This document shows positions 24,601-37,390 of a stretch of 64,000 nt of DNA, piece by piece. Position 1 is the first letter of the stretch. The number at the start of each line of letters is the position of its first letter. Source of the stretch: Geosiphon pyriformis (lineage: Eukaryota > Glomeromycota > Glomeromycetes > Archaeosporales > Geosiphonaceae); NCBI GenBank assembly GCA_016748015.1, contig JAAOMT010000226.1:602604-666603 (forward strand), written 5' to 3'. A program made the translations under genes and the position numbers. The notes beneath the pieces are model-generated. The model had not been told where the DNA came from and ran no database searches. It saw only the letters and a program-made list of their open reading frames with translations.

Positions 24601-25000
24601 TATGTAAATCTAAAGCAGTTTTCTTTTTAATAAAATATTATAATAATATTGAAAGTTTTTTATGCTTTTTGAGCTTTAAACAATTATAATTGTAAATTAC
24701 TTAAATTATTATAATTATAATTAAATAATATTTTTGCTAATTTGTACCAAAAAATGATGTAACACCAAATTATTGATATTACTATTTTTAATCTTTTGAT
24801 ATCAAAATAGGATAAAAAATTATTAGGTTGTGAACTCAACATTACTCTTAGTATTCAAATAATTTCATTTTTATAAATTTAGAATATAGTCTTTGTTTAA
24901 GTTAAAATCAAAATATCACTCATGTGTAAAAATTATAAAATAAGCATTATATAATAACAAAAATTTAATTAATATTGATATTAAGTTTTTATCAGTTATA
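21641..25000. other. AT-rich DNA, possibly eroded transposons
   Basis: No intact gene. The minus strand of 22153..22500 has open, transposon-like stretches (separate entry). An imperfect direct repeat around ATTGGTATTTATAAATATA lies near 24370-24420. Confidence 0.5.
22153..22500 (-). mobile_element. Possible LINE ORF1 remnant
   Basis: Minus-strand frames include a 66-codon open reading (VLENHFLAALIVKKPL) and SSLATSLWLKVLGLLAVIAT near 22425-22480. Both have the flavour of the N-terminal gag-like ORF of LINEs in these fungi, and the strand bias (G/T-rich coding strand, C-poor) matches the decayed LINE at 46.9 kb. No zinc knuckle or enzyme motif is visible here, so the call is weak. Confidence 0.22.
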
Positions 25001-27504
25001 AAACAGATTCAAAGGCCAAATAAAGTAAGTAAACTATTTTCATTTAGATTGTATATCTATTGCTCGCTACCAAGTTTTTATATTATGACATCAAGCCATT
25101 TCAGTCACCATCATGATCCTTTTTGATGATACCAAATTAAACTCTAAGTTCAAAAGCATTTCGAGGTTTTAAAAAGGTTTGAGTTTTTAGTCAAATATCT
25201 TTCAATGGGAAAAATAAATTTAAGTTCTGTTGTCGTTCACAAAATTTCGAAAGAAAAATTTCTCAAGTTTCTACTTCACGATATCTTCAAATTTTGTGCG
25301 ATTTGTTCACAAAAATATATTAAAACTGAACTTAAAGAGATAATTCATTTCTTTAAAGATTATTCTTTCTTTGCTGAAACTATTTTCGTGAGGTATACTA
25401 ATCAAAATTCCCCGAACCATTCCAAAAATGTTTAATTAATTGGCGCAAAATTCACATTTAGTTACACACGATACACTAGATACTTTACTTAACCAGTTAT
25501 TATGTGGTATGACAGATTTTAGTATTGCCATTAATTTTCAATTAATTGCATCTCTATTTGTTTTTCAATATTAAACTCTTTTGATCATTAGCCAATAACT
25601 GAGTCGTTTTCAAATTTCAGAAACAATTGTTTGAACTAAACTCTTTGGCATCAAAGTTATAATTTACCGAGCAAGTGCAATAATATAAAATTTTCTAAAA
25701 AAGGTGTCTTTAAAAGCAATAAGTTTCTTAATAGGGAGGGGGTAGACTTTTGGAGAAAAGTTGTCCGAATTAAAAAATGTGTTCCAAGCTCATAGGAAAT
25801 AACATATTTAGCAATGTGAAAACTAAAAGATAATTATAGTTCAAATTCGATATCCGTCATTGTTGGCAAGAAGAATTCCGCAGAATCTTGTCATTAGCTT
25901 TAGGAAAAGGCTGATATCAGTGTAAACAACATGAAAGGTGAACGCTAAATTGAAAGATTGACGCCTGATTTACAGCAGAAACCTGCTTTTTGGCTGGCAG
26001 AAAATTCCTTTTTTCAATATTCTTTGTTATCTAGTTTTATAATTTTAATTCGCTTTAAAAAGCCGCAAATTTTTGCTTAATATAAAATAAAAATGTTATC
26101 ATAATAACGATAATCATTCCACAAATAGAAATTTTCATTCATTTGAAACCAAATTCTACCCAAAATCTTTCCTGAATATGTCACAAAGATAGCTTCTACG
26201 CAGAATTCTAAAACCTTTCAATAGGCTCAAGTTTTAAATCCTAATAAAAAGTCAATCGTGTAAACTCTTTTTTCATTCGAGTATCTGAAAGTATCTCAAA
26301 GTTTCTTTCCAATGTAATATCTATAACCTCTACTTTTAATTGGTTCAGTTGTCAACTATAAAAATCTGGAATTTTTCATTTTCGAAAAACCTCCTGCATT
26401 TTTATAAATTGCCATTTTTTAACATTCAAAATATGTAATATGCAAAATTTTCTAAAGTTGTATCACATTTATCAGCTAATTCACATCCTCAAACGTACCA
26501 AATCCCTTTACAATAATACCGGAAGAGAACCAGAACATATTCGCCAAATTTAGGTATTTTCGTCATAGAAACCTTTTTTCAATCACTTGACCAAAAATTT
26601 GTTGGAAAATCTATCGCTGTGAATTCTTAATGACTTCAAAAAATCATTTTATTTGTGCCTTTAAAAGCTTTGACCACAGATAAGATATGGAATTCGAGTT
26701 GCTGAAATACTTAATTTACTAATTAGTCTTATAATGATGTCAAGAACTGTTTTTTCGAAGAATCCTTTTTATCAAATAAAACAGTATTAGTAATTACGTA
26801 AGAGCAGAAGGTTGCATCGTTTTCAGCCACTTTTTACGATTATAAAAAAATGATAGAGCACTGCATGAAAACAACAAAATTCCCAAAAGTAAAACTGTGA
26901 ACAAAAACGGCAGATGGTTTGATTAGGTAACCCAAAACGAGCTGAACTTTCAAATTGACTGAATTTTTCCAAACATAAAACCTCACAACTAATCATGAGA
27001 AATCTGTTTCGCGTCAAAGACTATCTCTTCAATTTGTTCGGGCCGGCATTCTTGCCATTGTGATTAAAACATTCAATGTGTTACCTGTTACTTAATACTG
27101 CTGCATTTTTTTTACCTTATCAGAGATCTTTCACCAAATAGATGTCTTTAACAAACTCTGGTTGATCAAAAAATTCCGATTGGTTAAAAACAAGTATTAC
27201 AATTGTTTGGACTATCGATTTCCTAATCATAATTCGGTTTCAAACTCTTCTAGAATCCAAGGTCATATTATTCAATCGATAAAAAGGTTTTTGTTCTTCC
27301 CTTTTTTCATTTCTTTTAAAGAGAGAGCTAGATGCTTATTTGTCACAGAATCGAAAATTTTTCTTTATTGTGAGCTAAAATGTTTAGAATCCTTTGATTG
27401 CCTTATTGAATTATAGGACCTAAATTATTATCATTCTACTATTTGGAAAGAGTTTCTACTAATAAAGTTCATGTCTCGTATTTTATTAAAATTATTATTT
27501 GATC
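25000..27504. other. Gene-free, moderate A+T
   Basis: Composition is less extreme than in 18-25 kb, so it may be ordinary spacer or very old coding DNA. Open frames at 25205..25435 (+), 26823..27017 (-) and 27162..27416 (+) have no recognisable domain and no splice partners. Confidence 0.5.
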
Positions 27505-28851
27505 TTATAGCCAGCCAACTTGATGAAAATATGCCCAAAGTTTACTAGCTTTGTTCACATCCATTCTAAGAAGTTTTTGAGCATCGCTTTTACGGAATGG
27601 AAGTGATCTCATTCTATAACGCCGTGAAGCGGTTAATAAAGCATGTTTTGCATTGATGTATTGTACCGGTGTTAGACGAAATGTGGATGCAACGTATACT
27701 TCATTAGGGTGCAGTAATTCAACGTGGGGTAAATTTTGAATTGTTAATGGATCGCCTTTCCAAACAATTTGTGGTGGTAGTTCTAAACCACTATTATCAA
27801 GGATTAATCCGGCGAGTTCACTCAAAACCTGAGAAAATTCTAAATTTCGAGAATGAGAGAGACTGGGCTCGTCGTTACGAATTGAAGAGTCTTTGGGATG
27901 TGAATTCATTCTGTATTGGAATAAAAACTGGTCAGCCATCACACGGGTCGAGGAATTTCCTTTCCGTCGCTGAGGTCTTGGTGTGACAAAAGTTTCAATT
28001 TTGATCTTTTCTTTCTTCACTACTGGTTTCTTTCTAGGCCTTAAACGAGTTAGTGGCTCCAATGATTCGCTGGAAGATACTTCAGGCGAACTTGTTTTTT
28101 GGGAAACAGGTTTCTCAAAGTTGCTTCGAAGAATTTGAAGAGGGTCATGAAAGAAAATTTCCAACGAGTTAAAACTGAACGTAATTCCTTGGGAATCTTT
28201 ATTTGGCGAGCGAACAGGATAGGGATTCTTTCGTGGGTGATCATTTTTGACATTTTTCATTGTTAGTTCTTTATTGACCGAATCATCCGTTGGTGAAGGC
28301 GTCCACCCAACAGATAGACCATTCGTCTTGGTTTTTTTCAGGCCGATTTTTTCCAAAATTTCATCGGGTGCACTTGCTAAAGTAAAACGACATTTTCTTT
28401 TCGCTTGCGGCTTTTCCCCAGAAGGGTATTCTCTTTTTGAAGAAGAAATTGAGAAGTTTTGACTTTTGTCCCTTAATGAGTTTGATCCTTGTTGAATTGG
28501 TGAGGATTGATATGTATTGAAAGGCAAATTCTGAGTTTCGTTTGATGGCTTGACATGGGGCAAAGAATTTTCAGGGTTTCCTAATCCTGAAGTACCTAGA
28601 AGCGTAGACACTGATTCATTGTTTTTAAGTGGCAAAGATTTGTTTTCATTTATTGGTGAAAGAGGTGGTGTGTTAAGGGAATCGATTGAAGAAAACAAGG
28701 AATTTTTGAAACACAGCAATTTATTTGGTTTTGGATCTTGGAGAAATGTTGATTTAAAGGGGATTTTTGAGGAGTTGAATTCTGGCCATTGTGGCTCTCT
28801 TTTATATGAATCTAATGAAGTATGGTTGTAAATTCCTGTAACTTCAGTCAT
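27505..28851 (-). CDS. SWIRM-domain chromatin protein, Fun19/Laf type
   Basis: A single exon of 448 residues. The first 350 are Ser/Pro/Lys-rich and predicted disordered, with basic patches (RLRPRKKPVVKKEKIK). The last 90 are a SWIRM domain: PPQIVWKGDPLTIQNLP, HVELLHPNEVYVASTFRLTP, YINAKHALL and the closing DVNKASKLWAYFHQVGWL, which is the hallmark of yeast Fun19 and fission-yeast Laf-type proteins. SWIRM domains bind nucleosomal DNA or histone complexes, so a role in a histone deacetylase-type complex is likely by family. There are no transmembrane parts. The first ATG of the frame is used. It stands alone: the nearest upstream gene is almost 4 kb away. Confidence 0.85.
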   Translation of the reverse strand: MTEVTGIYNHTSLDSYKREPQWPEFNSSKIPFKSTFLQDPKPNKLLCFKNSLFSSIDSLNTPPLSPINENKSLPLKNNESVSTLLGTSGLGNPENSLPHVKPSNETQNLPFNTYQSSPIQQGSNSLRDKSQNFSISSSKREYPSGEKPQAKRKCRFTLASAPDEILEKIGLKKTKTNGLSVGWTPSPTDDSVNKELTMKNVKNDHPRKNPYPVRSPNKDSQGITFSFNSLEIFFHDPLQILRSNFEKPVSQKTSSPEVSSSESLEPLTRLRPRKKPVVKKEKIKIETFVTPRPQRRKGNSSTRVMADQFLFQYRMNSHPKDSSIRNDEPSLSHSRNLEFSQVLSELAGLILDNSGLELPPQIVWKGDPLTIQNLPHVELLHPNEVYVASTFRLTPVQYINAKHALLTASRRYRMRSLPFRKSDAQKLLRMDVNKASKLWAYFHQVGWL

Positions 28852-30648
28852 TTTTGGGGATACTTTACTTTAGCTATTTGACGATTATGGATAAAAAAAT
28901 TTTGACATATATTGCAAATTATCCTTCCTTTCGTTTTCACTAGAATTAAAATTACAATAATCAGAATGGAAAAGGTGGTTTTGTAAAAAAATGGGGGAAA
29001 AGTCAAAAAATGTATTAAATTTCTATGATGAACTTTCTTTCTTGTCAAAATGATAAACTGGCACGTCCAGCGGTTGATTGCAAGCTTACTCTGCAAGGAG
29101 ATTATGAAAAGATTAAACCTGTAAAAGAATTGATTCAAAAAAAATTACGTTTTCAATCTTGAGAGGGAACCTTTTATATTTATTAAGCAGGAAAATTCAA
29201 TCCATTCATCTCCTCGTTTACATCGTGAATCAGGACATGATTAACATTGACATTTATGCTGTATCACGACCTTCCAATTAATGGAAAAACAAACACACAA
29301 TGCCGAAGAATCAAGAAAAAGGAAAGCGTGTATTTACTTGCATGCTTGAATATACAATGATTGTGGTGTAACATTACCGAGAAAGGAAGTAACCGAAGAA
29401 AAGTTCCGCTAACGAAGTGAAAAAGTTTAAAATTTTAGGCAAGGTTCGTAACAAGTGAATTTAGGATTAATGAATTGAACTCCCAATATTTAAATTTTCA
29501 GAAATGCTTTTTGTTTGAGCTTGGGTTTTTCCTCAAATTGTCTCACTATTTGATATGTTCGTATGGTTTTAAAAATTTCAAAGTGGAGTAGATAACTTAT
29601 CTTTTACGACCTTAATATTGTAAAGAACTTTGTTCGACTGGCGTTTCAAAAACTTAATTTTAACTTTTGTAAATAATCTTTGATGGAAATTGAATTGGAC
29701 CTTTTCTACATGTTTTTTTGTTGATTTTCAATTAAAAAAAAAAATGGAAAAAAAATCCTAAAGTTGATTCATCAGATCAGTGTCAATCACAAGCCAAATG
29801 ACATCAGTTTATTAAAGTGACATATTGACCATTTCGACAAAAATCAAGGGCTTCTGAAAACAATTCCCGATTTCAAAACCAAGGAGTCAAATATGTTTTC
29901 AAGGTTTTTGAAGATGGTCAGGACAGTAAGTTTGATGATGGATTAACAGAAGATCTTGTTCAGAAAGGCTCCAAATATTATTCACATATTATTCTCCATA
30001 AATTAAATTTACGACAATCTCTTCTGAATGTTCTCCATCGCTATCCTAACTATTGATCACAAGCCTACCTTAAAGGTTAAACCACTTTTTATCGTCATAA
30101 TATTAACTAATTGTAAGACGTAATCCGAAACCAAAATCAAAAATCCTGAGTAAAAAGCCACGAGGAATCTCGGAAAAATAATGAAATATCAATGGGTTGC
30201 GGTATCCCAAGATTTTCTCAATCACCCGGCAAATTATTTATAAAAAATTAATGATATATGGGGGGTGGTAAAGTATTTAAAAGATTAATTGCTCTTTAAG
30301 CTTTCGAGAAAAAAAACCTGGGAAAAAACGAAATCGTCCTCCCCAATTGAATTTATTAAGATGCATGATAAGAAATCTTACATATTCATGAGGAGTAATG
30401 TGAATTTCAATATTAAAAAAATTCTTGAAGTCCAGGATTTTTCTTTCCTAGAAATTGGAATCGAGGGTTAGGAGCGATGGGCTTTTTTGAATTTGGTTAG
30501 AGTTCAGCAGACATTTTTTTTTAGTGAAAAAAAACCCCAAGGGGACTTTGTAGTCATTAAATAATAACAATTTTTATTGTAAGTAATGTGAAATAATAGA
30601 TTATTGTTAGGCAGCTTTTTACATATAGATCTCGATGCCTGTTTCGGT

Positions 30649-30783
30649 ATGTGCAAAACATATATGCAACGTGGTTTATGTAAAACGCGCCCAATGACAC
30701 ACGATGACGATCAGAACATTCCCTTTTTTTGTAGTTGCCAAAAAAAATTAATGAATAAAGGAGTGAAAGTTTTGGTTTTATGA
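30649..30783 (+). CDS. Small Cys-containing ORF or exon, doubtful
   Basis: Forty-four codons from ATG to TGA with MCKTYMQRGLCKTRP and FFCSCQKK. The frame is open for about 19 codons upstream (LHIDLDACFG), where an AG at 30627-30628 could be a splice acceptor. Local G+C is higher than the flanks. It might be the last exon of a small secreted protein; no signal peptide exon was identified. Confidence 0.18.
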   Translation: MCKTYMQRGLCKTRPMTHDDDQNIPFFCSCQKKLMNKGVKVLVL

Positions 30784-31967
30784 TAAAAAAAGCTTTAATT
30801 AATAATAAAGTTGATCCTTTGGTGTTTTTTTTACAATTTGTGTAATATTTTCATTTCGTATTTGAAATATCTTTGTGGCCTTAATTTATGAACAGTTTCA
30901 TCAAACCATTTCTTGTAAAGCCTGCTGCAAAGATATGATGATCCTTCTTTTTGGAAAAAAAAAAAACTTAAAAGAATGACCAAATTCGAAATTATTTCCG
31001 GAATTTTAGAAGTTGGAAACCCTTCAAAAAAGCTCTACCAGTTAATTACGCTATTCCAATGATTTTTATTGAATTTTTGAAGATAATTTTTTCAATCCTT
31101 CATTTTTATAACGTTAGGATTTTTTTTCACTTGCAAAATATTCCATATTCCAAAATCGAAATATAAAAGAATAATTTAATTTTTTTCTTAGAAATAAAGT
31201 CATTAATTCAAATCTTTGCCCAGGTTTTTATAGAATATTGACGCTAATCGTGACAGGGCAGTCAAAAATACTTTACAGAATTAAGCTTGACAGTGGCAAT
31301 ACACATGAATATTATCAAATAATTAAGTTTTTAAAGTTTCAACATCAAAAGATTTATTTTGAGTTTAGATTTTCAAAGTTTCGAACAAACAAATAATCAA
31401 AGGAAAATAATCATGGCTAATATAAGATTTTAAATAATTCTCAAAAATATATCACTGGAAGAAATACATAAAAATTTAGATGGAGCATCAGCAAACCAAA
31501 GAAAATATTTACATCACTCAGCTGGCTTAAACCCATAGGATGATAAGTTTTAATTTATTTTTTTGGAAAATTTTTTTATAAATGCAATTTTAGAAGTAAG
31601 ATTTGATTTGAATTTTCATTAATATTAATCAAAAAGATTTATTACTTAATATTAATTATTTTATATTATCGCACAAATTTAGCATTGATTTGAAAGAAAT
31701 ACAATGAGTATTTTATAAATATGTTTAATAAAATATTTCAGATTTTAAAAATATTCAAAATTTTAATTATGTGGAAATTATAATAAATTTTTTTTTTCAT
31801 TTATCAATTATAATTTATTTTTTGAAGTTTATTTATTTTATTTTATTTTATTTTATTTTAAATTTAACAAAATTTTTATAAATATTCTTGTTATAAATTA
31901 AAGTCACATAGTAAAAAAAAATCAGTAAATAAAAATAAATCAAATTGAATATAATAAGCTATGCAAT

Positions 31968-32033
31968 TAAAACTATATAAATATAAAGTATTAATATTAA
32001 TAAAACTATATAAATATAAAGTATTAATATTAA
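31968..32033. repeat. 33-bp tandem duplication
   Basis: Two identical copies of a unit beginning TAAAACTATATAAATATAAA, at 31968..32000 and 32001..32033, followed by the start of a third (TAAAAC). Confidence 0.95.
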
Positions 32034-32827
32034 TAAAACAGTTTATAAATATAAAAATTAAATAATATATTTAACATAATTTCATATCTTAATCAGAAAA
32101 TTCTAAAATTCTAGAATTTAATATTAATATTAGTTATTTAAAAGTTATTTTAGAAAAAAAATTTAAAAGAGCAGTTTTTTTTAACTAATTCTAAAGGCAT
32201 GTAGTACATAATTAAAAAAAGTACTTAATAATTAAAATTTTAATATTCATTAATGTTTTTTACTTTAATTCTTAACTCATTTGATTAAGATTTTCATAAA
32301 TAAAACTTTTATTTAAACAACTTCATTTAAAGTAAAGTAATAATTGTATGTATGCTCGACTTTATAGCTAATAATAATATGTATTATTTGATATTTAAAC
32401 ATCAAAGATACAAAAATAAAATAAATTTGAACATTAAAATAAGTAGTTATAAATTTAATATTTCCTGAATATAAAATCTGGTCTTTACCTTTTTTTGGAT
32501 AAAGTAATTCAGCAAGCATTCTGACTATACAAAAATATTTGTTTTTTATTAATTGATTTTGTAAAAAAGTTTTACATATCGAACTTCAGGATATTCATCA
32601 TTTCAAAAAATAACTATTTTACAACACGTCCTCTGCATTCTATTTTTCCTCAGAATATTGAATTCATATCTTGAGAATTCTCCACGCAATATAAACTCCA
32701 AATGAATCAAGAAAAATTGATTTATTGATAAGAAAACTTGGGCAGCTCACTTAGATTTGTAGTAAAGTGTTTTCCAAGATCAAAATTTCTAAAGCCTTTC
32801 CCACATCATCAACAACACATTGGTCTT

Positions 32828-33685
32828 TCACATCTCAATGAAAATGTATTTTCGACCATTAAATTCGATCCCTCGCGTTCCGTATATTTCCACCTCTTCA
32901 TATTTACCGATATGTTCTTCAAACGCCTTCTGCAATGGCCTACAAACTACATGACCTTGACAATACTCCGGACTCGTTTGAAATAAATCAAAGAATAAAA
33001 TTCGATGAGCCTCAGATGGGGACAAGAGAGGTGGCTTTTTGATATACTCCATCCTAAGTTTCACCTCATAATCTAGCTCTTCATCATGTGTACCAGGATG
33101 GGGGCAAGAGGTAGTATGTCCGGAAAAAAAGTGTGAAAACTTGATTTTTGAATTTATTTCGTCAATAGATTTTTTATATTTGAAAATCCTTCGATACAAT
33201 TTCACTTGAGTGTTATGGGATAGCCGTTGAAAATGAGGAAATCTTTCAAATTTTGATAAGTTTTCAAGGACGAGTTTTGATGACTCTTTATAGACTTTTC
33301 TAAATTTTCCAGACTCGGAAAAAACGAGTGCCAAAAGTGGATCTTCATAAAAGTGTAATTCAAGCCATTGCAAACAACCTTGGAAAGCTTTTTCGACCTC
33401 ATATTTGTCAGCGATTTGTAGTAAAATTGCAACTTCTTTCCAGGTCAAATTGAGCGTACTTGGGGAATAAATTTGTGACAATAATAGTTCTAATTCGATT
33501 GGACTATCAATTAATGGAATCTCTGGAATAAGCTGTTCCGGCGATAGCTGTGCATGGTTGAACATGTCTTGGAAAATCTTTGACGCAGTAGTCAATATGG
33601 AACGGTGAACTTTATAGGATGTTTCCTCAGCAGTAAGTATTAGATCACCGTCGTGGTAATAATGAAATGAACTCTGATAACCCAT
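32828..33685 (-). CDS. BTB/POZ domain protein
   Basis: A single exon of 285 residues. Residues 8-115 form a BTB domain: HDGDLILTAEETSYKVHRSI, LTTASKIFQDMF, then the IYSPSTLNLTWKEVAILLQI and ADKYEVEKAFQGCLQWL helices. Such proteins dimerise and often recruit substrates to cullin-3 ligases. The C-terminal 170 residues are not a known repeat; they contain HTTSCPHPGTHDEE and CQGHVVCRP, a Cys/His set that might bind metal. A similar stand-alone BTB layout (VHRSIL...PLIDS) is common in mushrooms and related fungi. There is no intron and no close neighbour. A role as a lineage-specific adaptor is inference. Confidence 0.85.
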   Translation of the reverse strand: MGYQSSFHYYHDGDLILTAEETSYKVHRSILTTASKIFQDMFNHAQLSPEQLIPEIPLIDSPIELELLLSQIYSPSTLNLTWKEVAILLQIADKYEVEKAFQGCLQWLELHFYEDPLLALVFSESGKFRKVYKESSKLVLENLSKFERFPHFQRLSHNTQVKLYRRIFKYKKSIDEINSKIKFSHFFSGHTTSCPHPGTHDEELDYEVKLRMEYIKKPPLLSPSEAHRILFFDLFQTSPEYCQGHVVCRPLQKAFEEHIGKYEEVEIYGTRGIEFNGRKYIFIEM

Positions 33686-36600
33686 GAATTTCTTTTATCA
33701 AACGTTCATTTCAAGGTGTGAAAAAGTGATATAGAAAAAAAGGTCTTTAGAGGTGTTCTTTTCTTTGGTAATAAAATTTATGAATAGAAATTGATGTTGA
33801 TTATGTTTCAGATTTTAGTATAAATGTAAGATAAATTCCTTGATTAAAATGACATGATCTGATTACCTAGAATAATTTTTGGAAGAATTATTTAGAAGCT
33901 TTTCAGTAAAAAGATGGAATATGAAAAAAAAATTTTCAATATAAAATTCTAATAAAAATCCTAGAGATCTAAATGCGGAATAGAGGTTCTATCAAAGGCT
34001 TATAACTAAAGAGCTTGAATAACTAACCAAAATATAAATTCGCAGGTTTACATTTCCTAGTAAGCAGGATGTATTTCGAATCAAATACCAAATACGTCAC
34101 TTGGCAGCAATTCCGGAATCCGAACAAATTATCGATTGAGGCAAAGTTCAAATTTATTGAGTCGAATTATGTCTGTATAACTGAAAAATTCAAGTTTGGT
34201 GATACATAATACGATCTACTCGAGTTTTATCCTTGCGTGTATTTTCTCGTGATTATAATTCAAAAGCTTTAAAAAGCTCGTAAAACATGTATCTAAATGA
34301 TAATTTATATATATTACCAGAATGAAAAAATTTTCGTTGAGTTTTTAGTTTACGAAAATTTTTAAAACTTTTTATTTCTGTATATTTAATTGTTTTAACT
34401 TCCCCAAGACAACACAATTTCCATTTTAAACATTCTAATAGTTTATTGGGACATTATTGCTTCACGATATTCACTTTTTAAGCATCAAAAGATTAACAAC
34501 TTTGGTTCCTGTATTAAAGTTTATTAAACGAAAATAATAAAGGTAACTGATTACTTTTCTACTATTTCATTATTTTCGAAAACTTTCTGAAGAATGGAGG
34601 ACAATTAGGTATCTGCTTTGAAACAGAATACCATTTCTAAATAGTATTTGGGCCCACTTAAAATTTTTAATGATAGATGAATTTTTTAAATATCTCTTTC
34701 ATCCAAAAGTTTTTTGCAAATGACAAAAATTTTTTGTTTATAAAATTTTATGGACTCTTTGAAACCAAAATCTTTTTTGAGTTTTAATTGTAATTTTCTG
34801 TGTAAAATTATTAAAATTATTGAATTATTTCCTTTAATTCAAATATTTTCTTGTTCCAAATTTAATTAATATTATCAGAAACTTGCATATTTTATTTTAC
34901 AATAAAATGTGAATAAAGCAGTCTGAAAGCAAGTAGAATATTAATTTTTGAAAATTGAAGTTAATGAAAAGAGACAAAAATTTAAATCTTAAATTACTTC
35001 ATTATTTGAAAGTCTATTTTTTTTTGCTCTGATAACCTTATTGAATAGCCTTTTTTTTATTTATATAGAAAAATCTGTTTAGAAAAAGAATTTCCCCATA
35101 AAAATATTAGAGATCTTCGGTTTAAGCCCACCCTCTAATAACAACAATCAAAGTGTTTGTCCAGACAAAAAACTAAAAATTTTTACCCAATTTTCATGTT
35201 TCAATAGAGATTTTCTAATTCCCATTGAAGCTTCATAACGTCAACAGCTTCGATTATGTCCATGTGCATGTGCAAATGATAGACTCTTCAGACAGACAGA
35301 CAGTGTTTTGGAAAAAAAAATGAAAAATTATTTATAAAGAGTATTTCAATGAATCAATGAATGAATGAATCAATGAATGAATGAATGAATGAATCAATGA
35401 ATGAATGAATGAATGAATCAATGAATGAATAATTATAATTGGAAAAAGGGGATCAAATCTAGAGGGGCAAATTAAGTTTAAAATAAGGAGTAAGTGCCAA
35501 GGTAAAATTATGTAGGTTTTAAAAAAATTTCCTTATCTATGTTTTTCCCCAACAATAATTTTCACACAAGATTGAAAAATGTTACATAGATTAAGAATTG
35601 TCAAAGGGATTGAAAGTTTTAATCAGTCTAATATTCGAAGATAAATAATTATTTGGTAAGTATTAAAGTTTGACTTAAATTCGTAATGTCCATCGACATA
35701 TAAATGTATTAAGGTCAAAAGTGCTCCTGCATAGTGAAAATGTGTCACAAGATGCATACTGTTACAACTCATCATATGACAAATTTTTTTCCCATTTCTT
35801 TAAGGTCTGGTAACTAAAATAATTTTTTATTATTGCAAGTATCAATATTATTTTTTTTTGTAATCCAATCTGATTGCTCACACAATTTATATCATGTTTT
35901 CCAAATTTTTTCAAACAATCTTTTTCCAAGTAATAAAACTAAACTAAGGCGTTTCAATGAGATTTTTTTGATTAATTAACAACTTAATCTTTTTTTTTTT
36001 TTTTTTGTAATCCACAGATTTATAAATTATTATTATTATTATTCTTATATGGCAGGCACCTAGAATCATCACTATATATCGAACGGCTTTCAATTTATCC
36101 GTTATCTGTGATGGGAACTTGGGGACAGGGCTTTTTACCTCTAAATGATTTCCATTTGATTAGTCAGGAAAAAAAAAATGATTTGAAAAATTTAATCCTC
36201 TTATTTGTTCATATCATAAAATATTGTGACATAAGTTTGTTACTTGTTTTCACCCACATTCCCAAATGTTTGACTCCAATGATTCAATCTTAGAAGTCGA
36301 GATTTACAAACAAACAAACATCTCGAAATTTTATTCCTTACACTAGTATTTTTGCGTTAGGATCCCGACTGATTTCATTAAGATTGCCTAACCATAAAAT
36401 TACAGTTAATGGAATCCAAAGCTCTTGAGTAATTACAAATAAAGTTGACTCTCATAAAATTGGCGTTTTTTTACAAATATTTTATCAATATTTTTATTTG
36501 AAAATTTGTTTCATTTTGAGAGGTATTAAGACTTGATTATTTTCTTTCTGATATACGTTCCTTAAACGTGGAACATATGCAATAAACAATAATTTAATTT

Positions 36601-37390
36601 GATCACAAGGTAGGGAACCTATCATAGAAAGCGAAAAAACGAAAGATTTGATGTAAGTTTTCACAAACAATATGAAAAAATTCATGACTCGAATATTTTC
36701 AACAATTATTCAACACTGTTACTATAACACAAAAAATAACAAGTAAAAAAAACTTAACTAGTTTTCCAAAAGATTCTAAATTCTTAAAGACTCTTTTTGT
36801 CTTTATATTTGCATAAGGAAAAGTTAAAATTCATAATATTTTGTAATTGAATTTGTATTTTTCTTAAAATATTTTCTTTGCTTAATTAACCAACTCAATA
36901 CATATTAGTAATTCAATTATTTTTTGAAATTCTTTCAAAGCAGAATTTTGCCTTACACAAAAACTCAAAAAGTAAGTGTTCCAAATTTTTTGTAAACTTT
37001 ATAAAAAGTTTCAGTTCTTTTAACTATCTAATTCTAATAATAAATATAATTGAAAAAAATTCCCTCCCCTCCCCCTCAAAGTAGCGGGAAAGCAAATGCT
37101 TTTTTAAATTTTATTCGAACCTTAATTATTCACCAGAATATCGTAAATGAAAAATTTATTTATAAAACTTTTCCACCTTTCAATAAAAATTGAACATATT
37201 GAAAATTCAATGTTTCTAATCTTCTTCAAAAATCTGACAATGATTAAAGGTACTTGGAATGCTAAGAGTTTTAGTTTAATTATTTAATAATATATTACTT
37301 ATATAAGTTTTTGGAAAAAAATTCCCAAATTTTCTACTTTTAAATTCTGACTGATAATATATATATATATATTTTTTATTTATTTACCTA
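33686..37390. other. Gene-free spacer with microsatellites
   Basis: No gene supported. It includes (CAGA)n at 35290..35303, an ATGA-type satellite (35347..35431), a poly-T run at 35991..36006 and (TA)n near 37363. Confidence 0.6.
35347..35431. repeat. (AATG)n satellite with 20-nt higher-order unit
   Basis: AATGAATG tetramers are broken at regular intervals by CAATGAAT, giving a higher-order unit CAATGAATGAATGAATGAAT repeated about three times with shorter ends. Confidence 0.95.

Larger units (their letters stand above)
28852..32827. other. Gene-poor spacer
   Basis: Holds the promoter side of the SWIRM gene, a small Cys-containing frame (30649..30783, listed), an (ATTTT)n run at 31836..31860, a 33-bp tandem duplication (31968..32033) and increasingly AT-only DNA from 31.5 kb. 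The minus strand at 30837..30945 is open (SRLYKKWFDETVHKLRPQRY) but lacks partners. Nothing else can be supported. Confidence 0.5.

Noticed and set aside
35347-35431. CRISPR-like spacing of repeats
   Set aside because: Simple tetranucleotide satellite with no unique spacers; the host is eukaryotic.
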